Source of the DNA: JBAXAM01 sp964213355
GTDB lineage: Bacteria; Pseudomonadota; Gammaproteobacteria; UBA9339
DNA length: 64,000 bases
NCBI GenBank assembly: GCA_964213355.1
Contig: CAXOVY010000030.1
Span: 124,001-188,000 of the forward strand
Direction: 5' to 3'
Made by a program: the position numbers and the translations under genes
Notes under the pieces: model-generated
Told to the model about the DNA's origin: nothing
The model's database searches: none
Seen by the model: only the letters and a program-made list of their open reading frames with translations
In this document: piece after piece, positions 54,740-62,913 of the stretch
Layout: every line of letters starts with the position of its first letter
How positions within the stretch are numbered: the stretch's first letter is position 1

Positions 54740-55771
54740 CTATTTTAGAGAATCAATAACCAACTTAACATCCTGACAATGATCTTTGGATACAACCAAA
54801 ACCGCATCAGAAGTTTCAACAATAATACAGTCAGCTACGCCTAATGCAACTATTTTACGCTTGGTCGCATGGACATAAGAATTGCTTATATTCTTAGTAT
54901 CAACATTGCCAATGATAACATTGCCATTGGCATCTTTTTCACCAAACTCCCATAAAGCCTGCCATGAACCAAGATCACTCCAACCAATATCAAGCGGAAC
55001 TGCAACTGCGCTTTTGGTTTTCTCCATGATCGCATAGTCAATTGAATCGCTACGGCAGGTGCTGAATTTTTCACTATCTATTTCAAATTCAAACGCATCA
55101 ACATCTTCACAAATTTGGTAAATATCAGGCGCGTTTTTCTTCAACTCCTGCAAATACACACTTGCACGAAACATAAACATACCGCTATTCCAATAATGCT
55201 TACCTGAAGCAATATAATGATTTGCTAATTCAATACTCGGCTTTTCGATAAATTTTGAAATTTTATAGGCATCACCATTATTTAATTGCTCACCAAACTC
55301 GATATAACCGTAACCAGTTTCAGGACGATTTGGTTTCACACCAAAACAAACAAGAAAATTCTGCTCTGCATGTTTTTTGGCAACAGTAATAGCCGCGTGA
55401 AATTCAGGTATATTAGCAATAGCATGATCTGCGGGTAGAATTAGTAGTAATGGATCAGAGCCTTGGGCAAGCAGCTTAAATGCTGCGATTGCAACTGCAG
55501 GTGCTGTGTTTTTACCGATAGGCTCAAGAATAACTTGTGCCTTACTAAACCCAGTTGACTGCAGCTGGCAGGTAACTAAATCATGGTGACTACTATTGCA
55601 AATCACGACAGGGGCAGCAAGTTCTGATAAATCACGCAACCGACTTAAGGTTTGTTGAAATAAAGTCTGCTCACCGATTAAATGCGCAAACTGCTTTGGA
55701 TTTTGCTTATGCGATATTGGCCACAATCTAGTACCAAAACCGCCAGCTAAAATAACAGGAACAATTGTCAT
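54740..55771 (-). CDS. manC: Mannose-1-phosphate guanylyltransferase (single-domain ManC)
   Basis: The enzyme makes GDP-mannose from mannose-1-phosphate and GTP. The 343-residue protein has the nucleotidyltransferase motif ILAGGFGTRLWPISHKQNPK at the start, then LILPADHAIANI, FIEKPS and NSGMFMFRASVYL. It lacks the C-terminal cupin phosphomannose isomerase domain of the common 470-480-residue enzymes, so mannose-6-phosphate isomerase and phosphomannomutase must be elsewhere. It heads the right-hand glycan transcript. Its promoter is so close that the mRNA would have almost no leader. Confidence 0.93.
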   Translation of the reverse strand: MTIVPVILAGGFGTRLWPISHKQNPKQFAHLIGEQTLFQQTLSRLRDLSELAAPVVICNSSHHDLVTCQLQSTGFSKAQVILEPIGKNTAPAVAIAAFKLLAQGSDPLLLILPADHAIANIPEFHAAITVAKKHAEQNFLVCFGVKPNRPETGYGYIEFGEQLNNGDAYKISKFIEKPSIELANHYIASGKHYWNSGMFMFRASVYLQELKKNAPDIYQICEDVDAFEFEIDSEKFSTCRSDSIDYAIMEKTKSAVAVPLDIGWSDLGSWQALWEFGEKDANGNVIIGNVDTKNISNSYVHATKRKIVALGVADCIIVETSDAVLVVSKDHCQDVKLVIDSLK

Positions 55772-55779
55772 AGCGCGGC

Positions 55780-55808
55780 ATTCTACGAAAAATCCGTGGA
55801 TTATACAA
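55780..55808 (-). promoter_or_regulatory. Promoter of manC
   Basis: On the minus strand TTGTAT (55803-55808) and TAGAAT (55780-55785) are separated by 17 bp, followed by a GC-rich discriminator GCCGCGC. The -10 box ends 8 bases before the ATG of manC, so the transcript should begin at or within a few bases of the start codon. The block GCATTCTACGAAAAAT (plus strand) is identical to that at the rplU promoter. Confidence 0.7.
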
Positions 55809-55840
55809 GCAATCTTTGCACAGCAACTGAACCACAGAAC

Positions 55841-56113
55841 TTAAGAATTAACAATACGCTCTATGACTTTTGGTTGCTTTGCAATACACTTAAGGTAAGC
55901 GCGACTAATGGAGTCTGGGGTACGTTTGTGTTGTTCCCATTTTTTTAATGTTTCGGCATTAATGCAATAAACTCTTGCAAATTGTTGTTGTGAAAGCTGC
56001 AATTTTTTGCGCAAAACCGTAGTGTTAGGGGTGGCCTCTAATGATATTAACCCTTTTTTCTTAGCTTCTTCAAGCGCGCTAATTAACTCCTTACCTAGTT
56101 TACTCATAAACAT
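55841..56113 (-). CDS. HTH antitoxin, HigA-like
   Basis: The 90-residue protein has a helix-turn-helix in RKKLQLSQQQFARVYCINAETLKKWEQ (from residue 32), typical of HigA/MqsA-type antitoxins that also repress their own operon. It overlaps the toxin gene by 14 bp and follows it, as in toxin-first HigBA systems. The AraC-like end after residue 70 is short. The pair should be autoregulated from the promoter at 56478-56505. Confidence 0.82.
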   Translation of the reverse strand: MFMSKLGKELISALEEAKKKGLISLEATPNTTVLRKKLQLSQQQFARVYCINAETLKKWEQHKRTPDSISRAYLKCIAKQPKVIERIVNS

Positions 56114-56441
56114 TATCTCTCAATAATTCTGGTAATATTTTCTTTAAATACGCCTTCTCGCCAGCATCTATATTTTCTTTGTCTGATTTTCGATATAGCG
56201 TTATAAGCAAAATAACATAATCATCACTATCATAGTAATAAAGAATCCTGACCCCACCACTTTTTCCTTTATTGTCCTTACCAGTTTGCCAACGCACTTT
56301 ACGAATTCCACCAGTTCCAACAATTACAGCTCCTGCATCTGGATTCGAAACAATCCAATCAATAAACTCTCGCAATTTATCATCGGATATCATTTTTTGC
56401 GCTGACCGTTTGAATCGTGGCGTTGCTTTTACCCTAATCAC
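56100..56441 (-). CDS. RelE/HigB-like toxin
   Basis: The 113-residue protein has the RelE-fold pattern: VKATPRFKRSAQKM at the start, IRKVRWQTGKDNKGKSGGVRILYYYD in the middle, and VILLITLYRKSDKENI. Such toxins cleave mRNA on the ribosome. The start is GTG at 56441. It precedes a HigA-like antitoxin gene, and both lie between rpmA and manC where obgE often follows rpmA in related genomes. Confidence 0.82.
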   Translation of the reverse strand: MIRVKATPRFKRSAQKMISDDKLREFIDWIVSNPDAGAVIVGTGGIRKVRWQTGKDNKGKSGGVRILYYYDSDDYVILLITLYRKSDKENIDAGEKAYLKKILPELLRDNVYE

Positions 56442-56477
56442 TTACTTGACCTTAATGATAATTACGTAGGACATGGT

Positions 56478-56505
56478 ACTATAAATATTGCTTATTAAGC
56501 AACAA
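56478..56505 (-). promoter_or_regulatory. Promoter with palindromic operator before the RelE/HigA pair
   Basis: On the minus strand TTGTTG (56500-56505) and TATAGT (56478-56483) are 16 bp apart. The spacer contains the inverted repeat TTGCTTAATAAGCAA (56488-56502), which is well placed for repression by the antitoxin. The same hairpin could also act as a weak rpmA terminator. Binding is inference. Confidence 0.45.
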
Positions 56506-56539
56506 ATTTTGATTGTACGGCGACGTGGACAAGCTTAAA

Positions 56540-56794
56540 CTAAGATTCAACGCTAATAAAAGTGCGATCCTTAAACCCTTTTGGCGTGAATTTGATACAA
56601 CCATCTATGAGAGCAAACAAAGTATGGTCTTTACCCATGCCAACATTGCGACCAGGATGAAATTGGGTGCCGCGTTGACGCACCAGGATATTTCCAGCAC
56701 GAACGGCTTGGCCACCAAAAAGTTTGACGCCCAAGCGTTTTGAATTAGAATCTCGACCGTTTCTTGTACTACCACCAGCTTTTTTATGTGCCAT
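56540..56794 (-). CDS. rpmA: 50S ribosomal protein L27
   Basis: L27 is a small basic protein of the large ribosomal subunit near the peptidyl-transferase centre. The 84-residue sequence MAHKKAGGSTRNGRDSNSKR with LGVKLFGGQ and FHPGRNVGMGKDHTLFAL is an excellent family match. It lies 36 bp downstream of rplU. The next gene downstream is a toxin-antitoxin pair and not obgE. Confidence 0.98.
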   Translation of the reverse strand: MAHKKAGGSTRNGRDSNSKRLGVKLFGGQAVRAGNILVRQRGTQFHPGRNVGMGKDHTLFALIDGCIKFTPKGFKDRTFISVES

Positions 56795-56830
56795 ATATTA
56801 CCTTCGATGTATCTTTTTTTTTAAGTCTAT

Positions 56831-57142
56831 TTAGCTTTTAATTGCTTTTACTTTTACCGCCGTAAAATCTTGTCTATGCCCCTGGTGTCTCATATAGTGT
56901 TTTCTGCGACGGAATTTGATGATATGAATTTTTTCACCACGCCCCTGCTCTGCTACTTCTCCAACAACCTTAACACCTTCTAAGTAAGGCGTACCAATCT
57001 CAATCTTTTCACCATCAACCAACATTAATACTTGGTCGAATTCTACTTCTGCACCAACTTCAGCTTTCAGCTTTTCTATTTGTAAAGCTTCGCCTGCTGT
57101 AACTTTATACTGTTTACCGCCAGTTGCAATAATTGCATACAT
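56831..57142 (-). CDS. rplU: 50S ribosomal protein L21
   Basis: L21 binds 23S rRNA in the large subunit. The 103-residue form starting MYAIIATGGKQYKVTAGE matches the family length; the frame is open five codons further upstream (MRHLK), but GAGG lies at the right distance before 57142. The C-terminus RRRKHYMRHQGHRQDFTAV is typical. It is co-transcribed with rpmA from the promoter at 57184-57212. Confidence 0.98.
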   Translation of the reverse strand: MYAIIATGGKQYKVTAGEALQIEKLKAEVGAEVEFDQVLMLVDGEKIEIGTPYLEGVKVVGEVAEQGRGEKIHIIKFRRRKHYMRHQGHRQDFTAVKVKAIKS

Positions 57143-57183
57143 TTTAAGATGCCTCATTTATCTCTATAACTAATAGGTTGCGC

Positions 57184-57212
57184 ATTCTACGAAAAATTTG
57201 GGACTGATGCAA
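57184..57212 (-). promoter_or_regulatory. Promoter of rplU-rpmA
   Basis: On the minus strand TTGCAT (57207-57212) and TAGAAT (57184-57189) are separated by 17 bp, with a GCGC discriminator after the -10 box. The expected start near 57177 leaves a leader of about 35 nt. The 16-nt block around the -10 box is identical to that at the manC promoter. Confidence 0.7.
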
Positions 57213-57355
57213 GCAGTCTCTGTTGTTAATCTACATAGTAAATTGAATTTACCCCAACATCTTGAATTTTAATAATTTACATCTTAAACACATTATAGCA
57301 TACCATCTAAAATCTAACTTTGTTAACTTAGACTATATTTTATTTTTCGGTACCC
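57213..57355. other. Intergenic stretch between the rplU and fis promoters, nothing recognised
   Basis: This is the core of the 327-bp gap between rplU and fis. Apart from the two divergent promoters at its edges, it is AT-rich and shows no gene, hairpin or repeat that I could see. Confidence 0.6.
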
Positions 57356-57383
57356 TTGAGCAATTTTTAACCAGTGTTATAAT
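57356..57383 (+). promoter_or_regulatory. Promoter upstream of fis-icmH-icmF, extended -10
   Basis: TTGAGC (57356-57361) and TATAAT (57378-57383) are separated by 16 bp, and TG lies one base before the -10 box. It is 87 bp before the fis start and is the only clear promoter on the plus strand for the three genes. Confidence 0.65.
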
Positions 57384-57469
57384 CCACCCCAGATGTTTTT
57401 ACCTTAGTGTAAATCCATGGAAAATTTTCCCAACGACATTAAATTAATATATGAGAATAGAGAATTATT

Positions 57470-57721
57470 ATGACCCAAGTAACACGACAAATACCACCAC
57501 TGAACAAATGCGTACGCGAGGCACTTGAAAACTATTTTGAACACCTTGATGGCCACAAAACTGCCAATCTTTATACACTGGTACTTGAAGAGATCGAAAA
57601 TCCTCTTTTCAGGTCAGTAATGAAGCATACAAAAAACAATCAAAGCAATGCAGCAACTATTCTTGGTATAAGCAGAGGCACCTTACGTAAAAAATTAAAA
57701 CAGTATAAAATAGAAAGCTAG
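57470..57721 (+). CDS. fis: Fis-family nucleoid/regulatory protein
   Basis: The 83-residue protein is all Fis: a short N-terminal region, LNKCVREALENYFEHLDG, and the C-terminal helix-turn-helix ATILGISRGTLRKKLKQY. Fis binds and bends DNA and controls many promoters. It is slightly shorter than the 98-residue E. coli protein. It is 27 bp upstream of icmH and probably co-transcribed with it, not linked to dusB as in many gammaproteobacteria. It could be a dedicated regulator of this locus or one of several Fis paralogues. Confidence 0.88.
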   Translation: MTQVTRQIPPLNKCVREALENYFEHLDGHKTANLYTLVLEEIENPLFRSVMKHTKNNQSNAATILGISRGTLRKKLKQYKIES

Positions 57722-57748
57722 ACTAAAATGGAATAGAAAAAACAGATC

Positions 57749-58597
57749 ATGAATCCAGACATAAATTTATTTTCACAAGTGTCAAATGCCATGGAAACCG
57801 GCGCAGCAATAGCACTGCCAATCTCTAATGGTTTTTATCGATCACGTATTTACACTGCGAGCACCAGCATTAATCCATTAATTGTCGCCTGCGATCCAAT
57901 TCTAACTTTAATGGCAAATTTAAAAACTATCGAATATCCATCTGATCGCAGTAAATTTCTAGAAGATTTAGCTCACGAAGTTCGCGCTTTTGAGCATCAC
58001 GCTCGACTCGCAAATTACCCAGAAAATATAATTATAGCAGCACGCTATGCCCTCTGTTGTCTATTGGATGAAACCATTGCATTAACCTCAGAGTGGGGTA
58101 AAGATAACGGCTGGCTCCATAACAATCTCTTAACCATTTTTCACAATGAAAATTATGGTGGCGAGTATTTTTTCACTATTATCGACAGCTCCCTAGAAGA
58201 CATTGCCCCCAATTTGCATTTAATCGAACTATTATATCTGTGCCTTAACTTTGGTTTTGCTGGTAAACACCGAAATACAGAGTATGGTGAAAGCGAATTA
58301 GCATCCATTACTAACAAGCTCTATCAGACCATCTGCCAATACCGTCGTATAAGTCAGCGTAGTTTATTTGTTCTCGATCCAAAAACCAAAGACCAGCCAC
58401 AACAAGAACAAAATTACAGCCTTACTTCCATTCCTCAAATTAATACGACAAAATTGCTTAGTTTTGCAACGGTCTTTGCTTTAATTATAAGCAGCGTAAT
58501 TTATTTTAGTATTCACCTAAAACTACGTAATATCAGCAAACCTCTTTACCCGCTGACCGAGCATAGTATCATTAGCAAAAATAACGGTGCAAATTAA
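57749..58597 (+). CDS. icmH: IcmH/DotU (TssL-like) inner-membrane protein
   Basis: IcmH stabilises the type IV B (Dot/Icm) core complex together with IcmF; the homologue TssL does the same in type VI systems. The 282-residue protein has the DotU cytoplasmic domain with AARYALCCLLDETIALTSEWG and the conserved LCLNFGFAGKHRN near residue 170, and a single C-terminal membrane segment near residues 232-255. It lacks a peptidoglycan-binding C-terminal domain. icmF begins 2 bp later. Confidence 0.88.
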   Translation: MNPDINLFSQVSNAMETGAAIALPISNGFYRSRIYTASTSINPLIVACDPILTLMANLKTIEYPSDRSKFLEDLAHEVRAFEHHARLANYPENIIIAARYALCCLLDETIALTSEWGKDNGWLHNNLLTIFHNENYGGEYFFTIIDSSLEDIAPNLHLIELLYLCLNFGFAGKHRNTEYGESELASITNKLYQTICQYRRISQRSLFVLDPKTKDQPQQEQNYSLTSIPQINTTKLLSFATVFALIISSVIYFSIHLKLRNISKPLYPLTEHSIISKNNGAN

Positions 58598-58599
58598 AC

Positions 58600-61500
58600 A
58601 TGAAGTGGCCCATAAAAATTCGACAAAAGAAAGAATCTCAACAAGCAGAACAAGAACTAAAAATTCTTGAAGGCGATATTGCTGCCGCCTATAATTTTTT
58701 ACGTAAAAACCGCAACAGCCATTTTGCTGGCAAAAAGAAAATTCCACTATATTTGCTTTTAGGCCCTTCCCGTTTTGGTAAAACCACTCTTCTTGCTCAA
58801 GCTGGTCTGAACCTAAAAAACTTCAACCATCAGAGCCTAAACCACGTCACGCCGACAAAGTATTGCTCTTTTTGGTTCTCACCAGATGCTCTATATATTG
58901 ATACCGCAGGAACTTACACCAAGCCTGAAATTACCAAACCGCGCAACGATTTAATTTGGCAAGGTTTTATTAAACTACTCCAAAAGTATTTTGGCAAACA
59001 TGCAATCTCTGGTGCCCTGATTATTCTTGACCTACCAGCCATTGCCCAAGATGTAACTCTCCTAAAAAAAACCCTATTCTGCATCCGCGAACGCATTTAT
59101 GAATTAACTACATTTATTAAAACCCTGCCGCTGCATATTGTCTTCACCAAGTGCGACCACATCGCGGGTTTTACCGAATTCTTTTCGCTACTTACTACCG
59201 AAGAACGCTCACAACCATTTGGTATTGCTTTTACTAACAATCAAGAAAGAACTGACCCAGTACCAGTGTTTGAAATCAAATTCAATGAACTACTGAAACA
59301 TGTAAATGAGCGCGTCATTGAACGTCTCCAAAAATCCACACACCGGGATGAACGCCTACTAATTAAAACTTTTCCATCACAACTAGGCCAGTTAAACCAA
59401 ACAATTCTTGAAGTCCTTAGCAAGATCCCGAGCGGCCAACAAATATCATTATCAGGAATTTATTTTACCAGCAGCATTCAAAGTGGCATACCCGTTGATA
59501 TCCTCAAAAACGCTCTGCTCCACGCATTTAACTTTAAAGAAAAACAAACTTACAAATTAGAAGCCAGCAATAATTATCGCTATTTCATAGAAGATATTTT
59601 CACAAAAGTAATTACCACCACCAAACGGCCTAAACAATGGCATTTACCTAAAATAAGACTTCATCCCAATTACCTTTATGCTTTGCTAACAGCAGGGGCA
59701 ATCATTGGAGCAAGCTGTTTCATTGGTTATAAGAGCTACTATAAAAATATTGAGACAATTAATGAAATGCAACATCTGCTTCAAAACCAAGCAACAACTG
59801 TTAACCTTGATAATCTACATGTAGACCTAAATAAATTTGATCAAGACTCACAATCGTGGTGGTTAAAACTAGGAGTAAATGAAACAAAATTACTCTTGCA
59901 TTCGCTCCATCACACCTATCAAATTTCATTGCTGCAAACTCTAGTAGCACAATTAGAAAATAATATAAGCACTGCTATCACTGGAGCAGAATTAAAATCT
60001 ACCCCACAAAAACTCTACAGTACCCTGCAAGCTTATTTAATGCTTGGTGATCCTAAAAAATTAGATGCATCTTACATCAAAAACTGGTTTAGCAGTTATT
60101 GGTCAGATATTTATAAAGACAATAGCGCCGAGCAAACTAAGCTTAAGCAACAGTTAGAAACAGCCCTAAAATACCCATTTAAAGTTGAGTTGAATCAACA
60201 AATAATTGCCACAGCTCGCGAACATTTAAACAACCTACCTCCGGCCCCATTGATGTATTTAATCTTGGAAAACATTTATAGCAATCAAACCATAGATGTA
60301 GGCTCAATCAAGCCCATTTCTAAAATATATACCAGCGAATATTTTAACAAAATCTATCAAAAGGAAATTCCTGAACTTATAAATAAGCTACCACAACAAG
60401 ATTGGGTTTTAGGTGACCATTTACAATTGCAACTGAAGGCTAATGCTGACAGCGCTACAATTAAAAACATAAGAGATTTGTACGTTGAGAATTATGTATC
60501 CGCATGGGAAACAGCAGTTCTCAATCCCGAAATAAAAATAGACCCAAAAAATTTGCGCACAGCAACCGAAGATTTAAAAACCCTTGCCACGAGCAAATCA
60601 CCACTTATTAGGTTATTACAACAAATCAAAACCAATACTGCTATCAAAAATGCACCAACATCATTTACCGACGCTGTCAAAGCAAAATTACAAATCTACA
60701 ATGTGATTAATTTAGCTGATTTGCAGCACGCACTCAATAATTTAGCGCATAACTTTAATACCATCGCGCAAAACTCGGATCCTAGCCAAGCGGCTTTTGA
60801 TGTGGTAATTAATCATTTGCAAAACGAACATCTAGATTTTCTTACCAACTTGCAAACCTTTGCCAACTATCAATCACTCACTCAGCAAATCTGGTTACAA
60901 ACCATAATAAAAAATAGTTTATCCGTTTTACTTGAAGCAGCGAGCAACCATATCAACAAAGTCTGGCACAGCACAATTATACCTCAATACCAAAAAATGC
61001 TGCTAAACAAATATCCTCTATTTAAAGAGAGCAAAGAGGATATCAGTTTGAACAACTTTAATGATTTTTTCGGACCACATGGTTTAATCGATCGTTTCTT
61101 TAATCAGTATATCAAACCATTTGTTGTTATTGATAAAGCCAGTTGGACCTGGAAAAACATCGATGGACAACAAATTAATTTCTCCCAAGATTCCTTAGAA
61201 GTCTTTCTCCGCGCAGCTTTAATCCAAAAAATGTTCTATACCAATAAAACACCAAACCCAAAGATATATTTTACTCTAGCGCCCATGGAAATAGCGCCAA
61301 ACACTCAAAGCTTTACGCTCCATCTTGAAGGACAAAAAGTTATATTTACGAGTGAAGACAAGCAAACCTATAATTTAGCCTGGCCTGGACCCAATCCCGG
61401 ATTAGTTACAATCGATTTCGTTAACCATCAAGGAAATTATTTCAACGCTTCGCAATTTGGACCATGGGCATGGTTTAGAATAATTGATAAATCTAATCTC

Positions 61501-61647
61501 GTATCGGTTAACAATACGAAAGCCTTCACACTAACTTTCGATCTTAATGGCAATGCTGCCAAATATGAGCTATCCACTAATGAGCCAATAAATCCATTTA
61601 TCCCAGAAATCATCAACAATTTCCGCTGTCCGGATCAGCTTTATTAG
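58600..61647 (+). CDS. icmF: IcmF/TssM-family inner-membrane protein
   Basis: The 1015-residue protein partners IcmH. It has a Walker A loop GPSRFGKTTLL at residues 55-62 and the ALYIDTAGTYTKP segment near residue 103 of the NTPase region. A membrane segment follows near residues 362-382, then a long periplasmic domain and the C-terminal IcmF domain with FNASQFGPWAWFRIIDKS. The length is close to the Legionella IcmF and shorter than most TssM. No N-terminal hydrophobic pair precedes the NTPase. No other Dot/Icm or T6SS gene is in the window, so which machine it serves is unsettled. Confidence 0.88.
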   Translation: MKWPIKIRQKKESQQAEQELKILEGDIAAAYNFLRKNRNSHFAGKKKIPLYLLLGPSRFGKTTLLAQAGLNLKNFNHQSLNHVTPTKYCSFWFSPDALYIDTAGTYTKPEITKPRNDLIWQGFIKLLQKYFGKHAISGALIILDLPAIAQDVTLLKKTLFCIRERIYELTTFIKTLPLHIVFTKCDHIAGFTEFFSLLTTEERSQPFGIAFTNNQERTDPVPVFEIKFNELLKHVNERVIERLQKSTHRDERLLIKTFPSQLGQLNQTILEVLSKIPSGQQISLSGIYFTSSIQSGIPVDILKNALLHAFNFKEKQTYKLEASNNYRYFIEDIFTKVITTTKRPKQWHLPKIRLHPNYLYALLTAGAIIGASCFIGYKSYYKNIETINEMQHLLQNQATTVNLDNLHVDLNKFDQDSQSWWLKLGVNETKLLLHSLHHTYQISLLQTLVAQLENNISTAITGAELKSTPQKLYSTLQAYLMLGDPKKLDASYIKNWFSSYWSDIYKDNSAEQTKLKQQLETALKYPFKVELNQQIIATAREHLNNLPPAPLMYLILENIYSNQTIDVGSIKPISKIYTSEYFNKIYQKEIPELINKLPQQDWVLGDHLQLQLKANADSATIKNIRDLYVENYVSAWETAVLNPEIKIDPKNLRTATEDLKTLATSKSPLIRLLQQIKTNTAIKNAPTSFTDAVKAKLQIYNVINLADLQHALNNLAHNFNTIAQNSDPSQAAFDVVINHLQNEHLDFLTNLQTFANYQSLTQQIWLQTIIKNSLSVLLEAASNHINKVWHSTIIPQYQKMLLNKYPLFKESKEDISLNNFNDFFGPHGLIDRFFNQYIKPFVVIDKASWTWKNIDGQQINFSQDSLEVFLRAALIQKMFYTNKTPNPKIYFTLAPMEIAPNTQSFTLHLEGQKVIFTSEDKQTYNLAWPGPNPGLVTIDFVNHQGNYFNASQFGPWAWFRIIDKSNLVSVNNTKAFTLTFDLNGNAAKYELSTNEPINPFIPEIINNFRCPDQLY

Positions 61648-61673
61648 CGCACATTGAGATTTTATATAATCAT

Positions 61674-62714
61674 TTAAACATTTTTTATGTTTTTTAAATT
61701 TATCCGTCTTAAATCTGCTTCAACCATCAAAACACAAAGATCTTCTACTGTAGTCTTATGCCGCCATCCTAGTTCCTTTCTGGCTTTATCTGCATTACCT
61801 ACCAACATATCAACTTCAGCAGGTCTATAATACTTGGGGTTAACCCTTATGATTTTAATACCAGTTCCTGTGTTAATACCCACTTCATTAGAACCAGTTC
61901 CTTGCCACACAATCTGTATGTCTAATATCCTACAGACAATTCCTATGAACTCTCTAACACTTGTAGTTTTCCCAGTAGCCAAAACAAAGGTATCAGGCTT
62001 CGCAACTTGTAACATTGACCACATACCTTCCACATAATCTTTTGCATATCCCCAATCCCTTTTTGCATCTAAATTACCTAATTCTAAATATAAAATTATA
62101 CCTAGTTTAATTTTAACCAAACCATCTGTAATTTTTCTTGTAACAAAATCTAATCCACGCAAGGGAGATTCATGATTAAATGATATACCGCTGCTTGCAA
62201 AAATATCGTAAGACTCTCTATAGTTAATAGTCATCCAATGCGCATATAATTTTGCAACTCCATAAGGACTTCTAGGATAAAAAGCAGTCTTTTCGGTTTG
62301 GGGCACTTCCTGCGCTTTACCATACATCTCAGAACTAGATGCCTGATAAAAACGCATGTTGTGATTAACGATTCTAATCGCTTCAAGAATATTCAAAACT
62401 CCAACCGCCGTAATACAAGTTGTAGTCACAGGTTGTTTAAAAGACAACGAAACAAAACTCTGTGCTGCAAGATTATAAACTTCATCTGCATTAGCTTTTT
62501 CAAACAAACGAATTATAGAACCCATATCGGTTATATCATTTTCTATCAACACCAAATTGGGATGGTTTTTAATACCCAATTCTTCGATTCTCCAAAAATT
62601 ATTGGAAGAAGTTCTTCTATAGGTACCATAAACTAAATATCCCTTAGTTAATAACAACTCAGCAAGATAAGCCGCATCTTGCCCAGTAATTCCTGTAATA
62701 ATAGCTGTTTTCAC
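61674..62714 (-). CDS. gmd: GDP-mannose 4,6-dehydratase, second copy
   Basis: The 346-residue short-chain dehydrogenase starts MKTAIITGITGQDAAYLAEL. It has the same catalytic region FYQASSSEMYGKAQ and the ESPLRGLDFVTRKIT segment as the copy at 51489, but carries an insert of about 15 residues (from WQGTGSNEVG) near residue 270 that the other lacks. It lies outside the main locus, convergent with icmF. A GDP-sugar for another glycan, or a redundant supply, are both possible. Confidence 0.88.
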   Translation of the reverse strand: MKTAIITGITGQDAAYLAELLLTKGYLVYGTYRRTSSNNFWRIEELGIKNHPNLVLIENDITDMGSIIRLFEKANADEVYNLAAQSFVSLSFKQPVTTTCITAVGVLNILEAIRIVNHNMRFYQASSSEMYGKAQEVPQTEKTAFYPRSPYGVAKLYAHWMTINYRESYDIFASSGISFNHESPLRGLDFVTRKITDGLVKIKLGIILYLELGNLDAKRDWGYAKDYVEGMWSMLQVAKPDTFVLATGKTTSVREFIGIVCRILDIQIVWQGTGSNEVGINTGTGIKIIRVNPKYYRPAEVDMLVGNADKARKELGWRHKTTVEDLCVLMVEADLRRINLKNIKNV

Positions 62715-62913
62715 TTTTTCTCCAAAAGTTTAGCTTATAAAGCAATAGTACTACCGACGTCCCCAACTCTTTTTCTAAACCCAGAATATCGTATCACCTA
62801 ATTTTTCCCGAAACAATATATACTGCTAGCTCAATCAACCTTTGTTGCCAAGCACACGCTTTTATGGAAAAATGCCACGTGGGCTTTGTCGCCTCTGGTA
62901 GGATTGTTAAACT

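Noticed and set aside
56488..56502. Strong rho-independent terminator after rpmA
   Set aside because: The hairpin has only a 6-bp AT-rich stem and no clean T tract; its place inside a promoter spacer makes an operator more likely.
62298..62636. 112-codon plus-strand open frame opposite the second gmd
   Set aside because: Low-complexity His/Asn/Phe composition and full overlap with a well-supported gene.
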